Source of the DNA: CAVAWX01 sp963642995 | GTDB taxonomy: Bacteria; Actinomycetota; Coriobacteriia; Coriobacteriales; QAMH01 | Direction: 5' to 3' | Length of the DNA: 34,926 bases | Assembly (NCBI GenBank): GCA_963642995.1 | Contig: CAVIIZ010000016.1 | Span: 1 to 34,926, forward strand | The notes under the pieces: generated by a model | The model's input: the letters and a program-made list of their open reading frames with translations, nothing else | Told to the model about the DNA's origin: nothing | Database searches by the model: none | In this document: positions 15,728 through 23,141 of the stretch, one piece after another | Position numbering within the stretch: position 1 is the stretch's first letter | Layout of the letters: each line of letters begins with the position of its first letter | Translations under genes and position numbers: made by a program

Positions 15728-18535
15728 ATGGCAGACGACACGAATTTCGGCAACACGCCCGAACACGGCGAAGACGGCAGCATCGACAACCTGCTCGGCC
15801 GCATCGACGACGCCGACACGCGAGGCGACGGCAGCCTTGAAGCCGACGTGGCCGACGTGGCCGCGGCAGGCGACGGTTTCGGCGACGGGCTTTCCGCTGC
15901 GCCCGAGCACGTGGTGGGCGAGGACATGGAATCGAAGATAAACGCGGGGCTGGGCGTCCTCGACATCAACGTGGGCAAGGTGTCGAGCACCGAGTTCTCC
16001 CACGAGATGCAGACGTCGTTTCTCGAGTACTCGATGTCGGTCATCGTGGCGCGTGCCCTGCCCGATGTGCGCGACGGCATGAAGCCCGTGCACCGCCGCA
16101 TCCTCTACTCGATGCACAGCTCCGGCATCACCCCGAACAAACCGCATGTGAAATCGGCGCGCTCCGTCGGCGACTGCATGGGTAAATACCACCCGCACGG
16201 CGACGCGGCCATTTACGACACGATGGTGCGCATGGCGCAGGACTTCTCCATGCGCGTGCCCCTGATCGACGGTCACGGCAACTTCGGCTCCATCGACGGC
16301 GACTCGCCCGCCGCGATGCGCTACACCGAGGCGCGCCTGAACAAGCCGGCCATGGAGATGCTCGCCGATCTGGAAAAGGAGACGGTGGACTGGCAGCCCA
16401 ACTACGACGAGTCGCTGCAAGAGCCCAAGGCGCTGCCGGCGCGTTTTCCGAACCTGCTGGTGAACGGCTCGAACGGCATCGCCGTCGGCATGGCCACGAA
16501 CATCCCGCCGCACAACCTGGGCGAGGCCATCGACGCGACCATCGCGCAGATGGAAAACCCCGACATCTCGCTCGAAGAGCTGATGGAGATCATGCCCGGG
16601 CCCGATTTTCCCACGGGCGGCGCCATCATGGGCAGGGCCGGCATCCACGACGCCTACGCCACCGGCCGCGGCTCGATCACCGTGCGCGCGAAGGCGCATG
16701 TGGAGAAAAACAAATCCGGGCGCAACCGCCTGATCGTCACCGAGATACCCTACCAGGTGAACAAGCTGCGCTTGATCGACAAGATCGCCGACCTCGTGCG
16801 CCAGAAGAAGATCACCGAGGTCTCGGGCTTGAACGACGAGTCCGACCGCAAGGGCATGCGCATCGTCATCGACTTGAAGCGCGGCGAGGAACCGCAGGTC
16901 GTGCTGAACAAGCTCTACAAGCACACGCAGTTGCAGACCGGTTTCGGCATCATCAACCTCGCGCTCGTGGACGGCGTGCCGCGCGTCTTGACGCTCAAGG
17001 AGATGCTGCAGCACTACATCGACCACCAAGAAGACGTCATAGTGCGGCGCACCCGCTTCGATTTGCGCAAGGCCGAGGAGCGCGCGCACATACTCGAGGG
17101 CCTGATGGTCGCCCTCGACAACATCGACGAGGTCATCAGCATCATCCGCGCGTCGCGCACCGACGAAGAGGCCAAGTCGCGCCTGGTCGAGCGCTTCGCC
17201 TTGTCCGAGGTGCAGACCGAGGCCATCCTGCAGATGCGCCTGCGCCGCCTGACGGGCTTGAACCGAGAGGCCGTGGAAAGCGAGCTGGCCGAAAAGCGCG
17301 AGCAGATCGACTACTACAAACGCGTGCTGGCCGACGAGGGCATGGTCAAGGACATCATCAGAGAAGAGATGCTCGGCGTGAAGAAGAAGTACGCCGACGC
17401 GCGCCGCACGAGCATCTCCGACGAGGCGCGCGACCTCGACGTGGAAGACCTCATCGCCGACGAGGACATGGTCGTCACCATCACGCGCAGCGGCTACATC
17501 AAGCGCCTGCCCGTGGCCACCTACCGCCAGCAAAAACGCGGCGGCAAGGGCATGAGCGGGGTGAACCTGAAGGACAACGACTTCGTCGAGCAGCTCTTCG
17601 TGGCCTCGACCCACGACTACATGCTCTACTTCACCAGCGCGGGCAAGGTCTACCGCCAGAAAGTCTACGAGATCCCGCTGGGCAGCCGGCATGCGCGCGG
17701 CACGGCCATCGTCAACTTGCTGCCGCTCGAGGCCGGCGAGACGGTCGCGGCCGTCATCAACACGCGCGATTTCCCCGAAGACGAGTACCTGCTGTTCGGC
17801 ACCGCGCAGGGCATGGTGAAGAAGACGGCGTTTTCCGCGTACAAGAACGTGCGCAGCTCCGGGCTGATCGCCATCAACCTGAAGGACGGCGACGAGCTGA
17901 TCGCGGTGCGCCGCGTGAAGCCTGGCATGAAGGTGATGCTCGTGTCGAGCGCGGGCAAGGCCATCATGTGCGAGGAAAGCGAGTTTAGGGCGATGGGCCG
18001 CGACACCAGCGGCGTGCACGGCATACGCATCGACGCCGACGCGGGCCAGCGCGTGCTGGGGATGGAGATCGCCCGTCCCGACACCGATTTGTTCGTGATC
18101 ACGGAGAAGGGCTACGGCAAACGCACGAAGACCTCCGAGTATCCCACCCAGCACCGCGGCGGCGGCGGCGTGGCCACCATCAAGCTGACCGAGAAGAAGG
18201 GCCAGCTTGCCGCGATGAAGGTCATCGACGACAGCCACGAGCTGATGATCGTCTCCGAGGAAGGCGTCGTCATCCGCGTGTCGGCAGGCGACATCTCCGA
18301 GCTGGGCCGCGCGACGCAGGGCGTGAAGGTGATGAACGTGATCGACGAAGACCGCGTCGTCGCCGTGGCCCGCGTGGCAGAAGGCGGCAAGAAGAAGAAA
18401 AGCGACGGGCTGGTCGAGGGGCAAGAATCGCTGCTCCTCGACGTGTCCGGGCAGTTCGACACGAGCACCGGCGCCGACGGCGAGGCGGCACGGGAAGCAG
18501 ACGGGCAAGACGAGGCCATAGACACCACCGAATAG
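15728..18535 (+). CDS. gyrA: DNA gyrase subunit A with acidic N-terminal extension
   Basis: Breakage-reunion subunit of gyrase. The 935-residue protein has the catalytic tyrosine Tyr199 in AAMRYTEARL, the quinolone-determining helix HPHGDAAIYDTMVRM, a GyrA box QKRGGKG near residue 600 and the six-bladed C-terminal propeller, ending in an acidic tail. Compared with E. coli it has about 77 extra N-terminal residues, rich in Asp/Glu/Gly. The ATG at 15728 is well supported (GAGGAGGG 7 bp upstream), so the extension is probably translated; an internal ATG at 15926 has no good ribosome binding site. The position equivalent to E. coli Ser83 is Ala160; Asp87 is kept as Asp164. Confidence 0.97.
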   Translation: MADDTNFGNTPEHGEDGSIDNLLGRIDDADTRGDGSLEADVADVAAAGDGFGDGLSAAPEHVVGEDMESKINAGLGVLDINVGKVSSTEFSHEMQTSFLEYSMSVIVARALPDVRDGMKPVHRRILYSMHSSGITPNKPHVKSARSVGDCMGKYHPHGDAAIYDTMVRMAQDFSMRVPLIDGHGNFGSIDGDSPAAMRYTEARLNKPAMEMLADLEKETVDWQPNYDESLQEPKALPARFPNLLVNGSNGIAVGMATNIPPHNLGEAIDATIAQMENPDISLEELMEIMPGPDFPTGGAIMGRAGIHDAYATGRGSITVRAKAHVEKNKSGRNRLIVTEIPYQVNKLRLIDKIADLVRQKKITEVSGLNDESDRKGMRIVIDLKRGEEPQVVLNKLYKHTQLQTGFGIINLALVDGVPRVLTLKEMLQHYIDHQEDVIVRRTRFDLRKAEERAHILEGLMVALDNIDEVISIIRASRTDEEAKSRLVERFALSEVQTEAILQMRLRRLTGLNREAVESELAEKREQIDYYKRVLADEGMVKDIIREEMLGVKKKYADARRTSISDEARDLDVEDLIADEDMVVTITRSGYIKRLPVATYRQQKRGGKGMSGVNLKDNDFVEQLFVASTHDYMLYFTSAGKVYRQKVYEIPLGSRHARGTAIVNLLPLEAGETVAAVINTRDFPEDEYLLFGTAQGMVKKTAFSAYKNVRSSGLIAINLKDGDELIAVRRVKPGMKVMLVSSAGKAIMCEESEFRAMGRDTSGVHGIRIDADAGQRVLGMEIARPDTDLFVITEKGYGKRTKTSEYPTQHRGGGGVATIKLTEKKGQLAAMKVIDDSHELMIVSEEGVVIRVSAGDISELGRATQGVKVMNVIDEDRVVAVARVAEGGKKKKSDGLVEGQESLLLDVSGQFDTSTGADGEAAREADGQDEAIDTTE

Positions 18536-18571
18536 AGCTTTAGCGGCGCGTGTCTGTTTCACAGTGAAAAA

Positions 18572-18606
18572 CCCCGTCGGAAGGGGCATCTTCCGGCGGG
18601 GATTTT
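18572..18606 (+). terminator. Rho-independent terminator after gyrA
   Basis: Stem CCCCGTCGGAAG (18572-18583) pairs with CTTCCGGCGGGG (18590-18601) across a 6-base loop with one wobble, followed by ATTTTC. It lies 37 bp after the gyrA stop and ends the gyrase transcript before the tRNAs. Confidence 0.8.
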
Positions 18607-18736
18607 CAGTCTCTGCAGGCTGTTTCGCGCCGTTTGGCGAAAAAATCTTCCCAAAAGGCAGCCCATGGCAAAAAAGACCTGATATTTTCCTTGCAATCGA
18701 GCGAGGTTGTGGCATCATTCGTTTTTGCGTGTTTTT

Positions 18737-18813
18737 GGGCCTTTAGCTCAGTTGGCTAGAGCGCACGACTGATAATCGTGAGGTCAGAAGTTCGAATCTT
18801 CTAAGGCCCACCA
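18737..18813 (+). tRNA. tRNA-Ile (GAT)
   Basis: A 77-nt cloverleaf with acceptor GGGCCTT/AAGGCCC, D arm GCTCAGTTGG, anticodon loop CTGATAA (GAT), T arm AGAAGTTCGAATCTTCT, discriminator A and encoded CCA. Read with the gyrase genes, just before tRNA-Ala. Confidence 0.97.
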
Positions 18814-18902
18814 TTCGTTGCAATAAACGCCCCGGCGTGGGCCGAGTCGCCGCCGGGGCGTTTATTAATAAACAGCCGAAAACGGCACGCACGCCCGAAA
18901 AC

Positions 18903-18978
18903 GGGGATGTAGCTCAGCTGGGAGAGCGCGGGCTTTGCAAGCCTGAGGTCGTGGGTTCGAGCCCCATCATCTCCACCA
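18903..18978 (+). tRNA. tRNA-Ala (TGC)
   Basis: A 76-nt cloverleaf with acceptor GGGGATG/CATCTCC containing the G3-U70 pair that identifies alanine tRNAs, anticodon TGC in CTTTGCAAG, T arm GTGGGTTCGAGCCCCAT, discriminator A and encoded CCA. Its 3' 28 bases are repeated twice downstream in the 159-bp array. Confidence 0.97.
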
Positions 18979-19376
18979 ACCCCTTCAACCCGATATCGCG
19001 CCGCATCCCCAACGCGGCGCCTCGCGCCCGGGGGCCCGAACACACGACCTCAGGCGTCTGCGCCTTGCAGTCCCGCGCGAAGCGCGGCCGCAGGCGCCGA
19101 CTGTACGGAGTGGGTTCGAGCCCCATCATCTCCACCAACCCCTTCAACGTAATATTGCGCCGCATCCCCAACGCGGCGCCTCGCGCCCGGGGGCTCGAAC
19201 ACACGACCTCAGGCGTCTGCGCCTTGCAGTCCCGCGCGAAGCGCGGCCGCAGGCGCCGACTGTACGGAGTGGGTTCGAGCCCCATCATCTCCACCAACCC
19301 CTTCAACGTAATATCGCGCCGCATTCCCGGCGACGTATCTCGCGCCCGGAGGCTCGAACACATGGCCTCGGTGGTG
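18951..19376. repeat. 159-bp tandem array seeded by the tRNA-Ala 3' half
   Basis: The T-arm and 3' acceptor of tRNA-Ala with CCA, plus about 10 bases, begin units at 18951 (the real tRNA), 19110 and 19269, exactly 159 bp apart. Units 1 and 2 are nearly identical; unit 3 diverges after about 60 bp. Each full unit also holds GCGCCGC/GCGGCGC as a hairpin, a degenerate reverse copy of the tRNA-Ala anticodon and T arms (19027-19078 and 19186-19237), and a hairpin CCGCGC-GAA-GCGCGG. No gene is credible here: short reading frames through the tRNA ends give the usual spurious GLEPT peptides. The array may be remains of repeated integrations at the tRNA or a structured RNA. Confidence 0.85.
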
Positions 19377-19408
19377 GAAAGCGGATTAGGAGCGCGGAGG
19401 CGCAAGAA

Positions 19409-19479
19409 GCGCTAGAACGCGAAGGCGGCGCCCGCGGCGGCGCAGGCGAGCATCCAGAAGAAGGGGTGGACGCGTTTCA
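19409..19479. repeat. 71-bp direct repeat, left copy (displaced chrA 3' end)
   Basis: Identical over 71 bp to 21001-21071. On the minus strand it carries the last 22 codons and stop of the chromate-transporter gene (KRVHPFFWMLACAAAGAAFAF), but here it is cut off from that gene by the AbiE cassette. The toxin stop codon lies 3 bp from its edge. Confidence 0.97.
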
Positions 19480-19482
19480 AGC

Positions 19483-20310
19483 CTAGCTGTTCTCGATGTC
19501 GGCGACGAGCGCGTTTGCCCATTTGACCGCTTCGTCGGCGGTCGGCAGCAGGTTGAGGCCGGTCAACTGCTCGTCGTAGAGGGCGTCCCAACCATCGCCC
19601 TTCATGATGGCCGGCGGCCATGGTTGCTCTCGCCGATACTCGAAAAGCCGCGTGCACACGATTTTCGCCTTCGCGTAGTCGACTTTTCCTCTGGAGATGA
19701 TTATCTGCAGGTCGACGAGGTCGTGTGCGCGGTTGCTCCCCGGGGCGCTGAGCGCGTGGAGCTTCTGGGCAATTTGGTGCTCCAGCTTCATGCAGGGAAT
19801 CGGCCTTGGCTCGGGGAATCCCAGTTTGGCCAGAATTTCAGCGGCTTCGGGCGACGAAACCATCTCGGGGTCGTTGGCGTCGCCGATTTCGTTGTGGCCG
19901 ACCTCGAGAGGAAGCGTCATCCACGGTTTCTGGTTGTAGGAAAGCTTTACGTCGAACGGCTGCATGATGTAGGCGGTGGGCACATTCTCGGGCGAGGCCG
20001 GCTTCTTGGGGACGACGATGCCGGTGAAGCCGTTCCAGCCCCGTTCGAGCCTCCCTTCGAGCGATGAAATGTAATCTCCGAGCGCCGACGCCCTTGCAGT
20101 GTCGAGATCGCGCGAGAAGCGTGTCGATGTGTTGCCGAAGCGGATTTTGAGGGCGTTTCCGCCTTTTGCCACGCCGTCGGGCAACATCTGGCCGACGATG
20201 ACGGCGGCGAGCAGCCGTTTCTCGCGGAGGGGGTTCACGCCCGATTCGGCGCATATTCTGTCGATGGCCTTGTCGAGGTTGACCCTGCTGTTCGGCTTCT
20301 TTGTCTGCAT
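19483..20310 (-). CDS. abiEii: AbiEii/AbiGii-family nucleotidyltransferase toxin
   Basis: Toxin of a type IV toxin-antitoxin, phage-abortive-infection pair. The 275-residue protein has the nucleotidyltransferase core KGGNALKIRFG (residues 49-59) and the metal-binding RFSRDLD (64-70), then the conserved KLEHQIAQKLHAL (about 175-187) with HDLVDL just after. Characterised relatives are growth-inhibiting nucleotidyltransferases, some of which modify tRNA 3' ends. The ATG at 20310 overlaps the antitoxin stop codon by one base (TAATG), with AAGGGG upstream, so translation is coupled. All recognised catalytic residues appear intact, so the toxin is presumably active. Its stop is 3 bp from the 71-bp repeat. 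Confidence 0.92.
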   Translation of the reverse strand: MQTKKPNSRVNLDKAIDRICAESGVNPLREKRLLAAVIVGQMLPDGVAKGGNALKIRFGNTSTRFSRDLDTARASALGDYISSLEGRLERGWNGFTGIVVPKKPASPENVPTAYIMQPFDVKLSYNQKPWMTLPLEVGHNEIGDANDPEMVSSPEAAEILAKLGFPEPRPIPCMKLEHQIAQKLHALSAPGSNRAHDLVDLQIIISRGKVDYAKAKIVCTRLFEYRREQPWPPAIMKGDGWDALYDEQLTGLNLLPTADEAVKWANALVADIENS

Positions 20311-20837
20311 TATTCCAGCCCCTTTTCCAGCTCGTCGTATTCCCCTGCCGTGATGAGGCCTTCTCGCCGCGCCTCCTTTGCCGCGTCGGCGAGCCGCTCC
20401 GGCATCACGGAGCGCCAGCATTCCCGTATCGCGTCGGCGACGCGCTGGGAGCGGATGCCATTATAGTGGGTGATACGATCGAGCTTACTCGCCGGTACCG
20501 TGGCAATCCAGACCGGCAGCTCGCGCCTCACACGTTTCGGGGTGGCGACCTTGATGGCGGGAGGGTCCACGAGCGCCAGGTCGTGCATGGAGAGCACCGC
20601 TGTTCCTTTGAGGTAGGATTTCTCGCCGACGAGCGCCAAGGCCTCGGCGAAGCTGTCGTAGGAAGTGGGGATCCAGCGCGTGAGTTTGTACACCCCCCAG
20701 CCGCGCCGCTCGAGCCGTCCGCTCGTGCACCAGCGGTTCAGCTCGGCGCCGGTGATGCTTGCCTTGCGAGCCTGCGCGGTGGTGACCAGGCCGTAGTTAT
20801 CGCTTGCGATGTCGTATATGTCGTCAAAATGTGACAT
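20310..20837 (-). CDS. abiEi: AbiEi-family antitoxin / autoregulator
   Basis: 175-residue antitoxin. The N-terminus has the AbiEi winged-helix pattern (DIYDIASDNYGLVTTAQARK, GRLERRGWGVYKL), and the middle and C-terminal parts match the antitoxin domain (SYLKGTAVLSMHDLALVDP). In studied systems AbiEi represses its own operon by binding inverted repeats upstream. Here GTCAAAAT and ATTTTGAC lie at 20823-20830 and 20864-20871, the first overlapping the start of the gene, and could be such an operator. The ATG is at 20837 and the following gene is its toxin partner. Confidence 0.9.
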   Translation of the reverse strand: MSHFDDIYDIASDNYGLVTTAQARKASITGAELNRWCTSGRLERRGWGVYKLTRWIPTSYDSFAEALALVGEKSYLKGTAVLSMHDLALVDPPAIKVATPKRVRRELPVWIATVPASKLDRITHYNGIRSQRVADAIRECWRSVMPERLADAAKEARREGLITAGEYDELEKGLE

Positions 20838-21000
20838 GCCAAAAGATTAACATATGTGTATGTATTTTGACATAGTTTCTCCTGACAGAAGATTCGAGGC
20901 ATATTTGGGTGAGGGCGGGCGCACGCGTGTTCGGCAACAGGCAAATCTTGGGGAACGGCGCTCCTTGCCTTTAAGCTGGCGGGCCTGTCGGGCAGCACCT

Positions 21001-21071
21001 GCGCTAGAACGCGAAGGCGGCGCCCGCGGCGGCGCAGGCGAGCATCCAGAAGAAGGGGTGGACGCGTTTCA
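21001..21071. repeat. 71-bp direct repeat, right copy (3' end of chrA)
   Basis: Second copy of the 71-bp repeat. It forms the genuine last 22 codons, stop codon and 3 downstream bases of the chromate-transporter gene at 21004-21627, and marks the right edge of the AbiE cassette. Confidence 0.97.
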
Positions 21072-21627
21072 GCGGTTTGAGGTTTGAAAGCAGCGCCACG
21101 ACGGCGAAAAGCGCGACCGCCTTCCAGTTCACGGCCGCGGCGAGCGTCTGCGCCAAGCTGCCGTCGCCGAGCATGCCGGCCAGCTCGCCCGGATTCACGG
21201 TCTGCGGCAGCGCGTCGGCGTGGATGAACGCGAGCGAGAAGAGGAGGAGCGCGGCGGCCACGAGCAGTGCAAGCGATGCCGGGCGCACGGCCGCCATCAC
21301 GCTTGCGACCATGCGGTTTCCCCGAAACTTCGACAAGAAGCCTGCCACGACGAGGATGACGACGATGCTGGGGGCGACGACGCCCACGACGGCGATGAGC
21401 GCGCCGGCAGGTCCTAGCTGCGAGAACCCCACATAAGCAGAGAGGTTCACCCCCATCGCGCCCGGCAGCGACTGGGCCACGGCCAGCATGTTGGCCAGCT
21501 CCTCGGCGCCGAACCACCCCGTGCTCTCGCCCAAATGCTGCTGGAAGGGGATGGTCACCGCCCCGCCGCCCACGGCGAACAGCCCGATCTTCGCCATCTG
21601 CAAGAAGAGGAGCAGGGCCTGGGGCAT
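21004..21627 (-). CDS. chrA: Chromate transporter, CHR-domain half 2
   Basis: 207-residue membrane protein of the CHR family, the short paired form in which two half-size proteins together make the transporter. The N-terminal CHR motif reads KIGLFAVGGGAVTIPFQQHL, followed by ELANMLAVAQSLPGAMGVN and several hydrophobic helices. It starts at 21627 in a TGATG overlap with the first half. Its 3' end is the 71-bp sequence repeated beyond the AbiE cassette, and the C-terminus is complete. The substrate may be chromate/sulfate-like anions or another solute; the family name does not settle it. Confidence 0.87.
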   Translation of the reverse strand: MPQALLLFLQMAKIGLFAVGGGAVTIPFQQHLGESTGWFGAEELANMLAVAQSLPGAMGVNLSAYVGFSQLGPAGALIAVVGVVAPSIVVILVVAGFLSKFRGNRMVASVMAAVRPASLALLVAAALLLFSLAFIHADALPQTVNPGELAGMLGDGSLAQTLAAAVNWKAVALFAVVALLSNLKPLKRVHPFFWMLACAAAGAAFAF

Positions 21628-22319
21628 CAGGACCGCCCCCCGTGCCCGCGCGCGCCGCCGTCTTCACCATCCGGTTCGTCCGCCCGCGCCCCCTTGGCCG
21701 CGTCGTCTTTCGCGTCCGCAAGTCCTCCGCCTGCCGCATCTTCTGCATCTGCCGTGCCCGCGGCATCCGCCGGCTTGCGTCCGCGCAGCTCGCGCACCCC
21801 CTGCGCCAGCACGCCCACAAGAGCGGCGGCCACCACGACGAGCACGGGCGAGGCGTCGACGAGCAGCGTGACCGCGAGCGCGGCGGCGAAGATGCACGCC
21901 CCCGCCGCGTCGCGCACCGAGACCTTCCACAGCTTCACGATGGTGGTGAATATGAGCACGCACACGGCGACGCGTATGCCGCAGAACGCCGATTGCACGG
22001 CAGGGATGTCCATGAACTGCCCGAGGACGGCGGCCGCGATGGTCACGAGCACGACCGACGGCAGCACGAAGCCGAGCGTGGCCACGACGCCGCCGACGTT
22101 GCCCGCGACTTTCCTGCCGCAAAAGGTCGCCGTGTTCACCGCGATCATCCCGGGCGTGGCCTGGGCGATGGCGTAGTAGTCGGCCAGCTCCTCTTCGTCG
22201 ATCCAGCGCTTGCGCTCGATCAGCTCGCGTTGCGCGATGGGCAAGAGCGCATACCCCGAAAAGGTCATGACGCTGATCTTCACGAACGTGGAAAAAAGCT
22301 CCCACAGCTTGCGTGCCAT
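21627..22319 (-). CDS. chrA: Chromate transporter, CHR-domain half 1
   Basis: 230-residue CHR-domain membrane protein. Motifs are KISVMTFSGYALLPIAQREL, EEELADYYAIAQATPGMIAV and GNVGGVVATLGFVLPSVVLV, followed by three to four further hydrophobic segments. The last 50 residues are an unusual charged Ala/Asp/Gly-rich tail outside the family domain. It overlaps the second half by one base (TGATG), so the two are surely one unit. The pair is on the minus strand, against the direction of most genes of this arm, and diverges from tmk. Confidence 0.87.
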   Translation of the reverse strand: MARKLWELFSTFVKISVMTFSGYALLPIAQRELIERKRWIDEEELADYYAIAQATPGMIAVNTATFCGRKVAGNVGGVVATLGFVLPSVVLVTIAAAVLGQFMDIPAVQSAFCGIRVAVCVLIFTTIVKLWKVSVRDAAGACIFAAALAVTLLVDASPVLVVVAAALVGVLAQGVRELRGRKPADAAGTADAEDAAGGGLADAKDDAAKGARADEPDGEDGGARGHGGRS

Positions 22320-22478
22320 CTATCCGCACTCCAAAACGAGGATGATAAGCCCTAGAATACGGAGCAGATTATATACGCCGCCGCGGTGTTTTCGCGTCCG
22401 CCCCGTGTGCGCGACGCACACGATGTGCCGTTTCGGGCGGCGGCGTGCAGGCCATATGCGATGCGAAGGAGAAGGCCC

Positions 22479-23141
22479 ATGGAGCAGGGGCTGTTCATCA
22501 CTTTCGAGGGCACGGACGGGTCGGGAAAGACCACGCAGGCCGCCCGTCTGGCCGCGCACCTGCAAAAAGAGGGCTACGAGGTCGTGCAGGTCCACGAGCC
22601 GGGCGGCACCGAGACGGGCGAGCGCGTGCGCGCGCTTTTGCTGGACCGCGGGCTGGACGGCATGGACCCGATGGCCGAGCTGCTGCTCTACGAGGCGGCG
22701 CGCGCCCAGCTCGTGCGCGAGGTGGTCGTGCCGGCGCTTGAAGAGGGCAAGGTCGTGGTGTGCGACCGCTTTTCCGACTCGTCGGTGGCCTACCAGGGAT
22801 ATGGGCGCAAGCTCGGGCCGGACATCGTCGAGCAGCTGAACGCCGCCGCGACCGGCGGCCTTTCCCCCGACCGCACCATCTTGCTCGACATGGACCCCGA
22901 GATATCGATGCAGCGCGCCGCCGCCGGCGGCGACGGCGGCCCGGACCGCATCGAGGCGGAGGGCGCGGGGCTGCAGCGCGACGTCTACGATGGGTTTCGG
23001 GCGCTGGCCGCGGTGAACCCCGAGCGCATACGCATCGTCGCGGCGCACCGCTCGCCGGACCAGGTGCAGCTTGCCGCCTTCGTCGAGCTGCAAGACCTCT
23101 TCGCGGGCGCGCAGCTGCCCGACGCGGGCATCGCCGGCTGA
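22479..23141 (+). CDS. tmk: Thymidylate kinase
   Basis: Phosphorylates dTMP to dTDP for dTTP synthesis. The 220-residue protein has the P-loop GTDGSGKT (residues 11-18), EPGGTETGERVR (40-51), and the DR motif DRFSDSSVAYQG (96-107). AAGGAGA precedes the ATG by 7 bp; an ATG 18 bp upstream is in frame but less likely. Its stop overlaps the holB start by one base (TGATG), placing it in tmk-holB-ricT, the gene neighbourhood known from Firmicutes. Confidence 0.96.
   Translation: MEQGLFITFEGTDGSGKTTQAARLAAHLQKEGYEVVQVHEPGGTETGERVRALLLDRGLDGMDPMAELLLYEAARAQLVREVVVPALEEGKVVVCDRFSDSSVAYQGYGRKLGPDIVEQLNAAATGGLSPDRTILLDMDPEISMQRAAAGGDGGPDRIEAEGAGLQRDVYDGFRALAAVNPERIRIVAAHRSPDQVQLAAFVELQDLFAGAQLPDAGIAG

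Larger units (their letters stand above)
19480..21000. mobile_element. AbiE toxin-antitoxin cassette between 71-bp direct repeats
   Basis: A 1.5-kb segment holding only abiEi, abiEii and their 163-bp upstream region, bounded by perfect 71-bp copies of the chrA 3' end. The right copy completes the intact chrA gene; the left copy is the displaced original end or a duplicate. This is the footprint of insertion at a gene's 3' end, as tyrosine integrases do. No integrase, transposase or terminal inverted repeat is present, so the mover must have acted in trans or been lost. Base composition is visibly less GC-rich than chrA. Confidence 0.7.

Noticed and set aside
13724..18718. A nearly 5-kb open frame on the minus strand opposite gyrB and gyrA
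   Set aside because: It is an antisense shadow of two strongly conserved genes, caused by high GC codon bias; the Val/His/Leu-rich protein has no domain pattern.
18914..19405. Short reading frames giving MMGLEPT-type peptides over tRNA-Ala and its repeats
   Set aside because: This peptide is a well-known spurious product of translating tRNA 3' ends; no ribosome binding site supports it.
19412..19657. Open frame fusing abiEii antisense-frame sequence to the chrA C-terminus
   Set aside because: Arises only because the displaced chrA end follows the toxin; the upstream part is out of frame with abiEii.
19480..21000. Integrase or transposase within the AbiE cassette
   Set aside because: Both strands hold only the two AbiE genes; no recombinase motif or terminal inverted repeat is visible.
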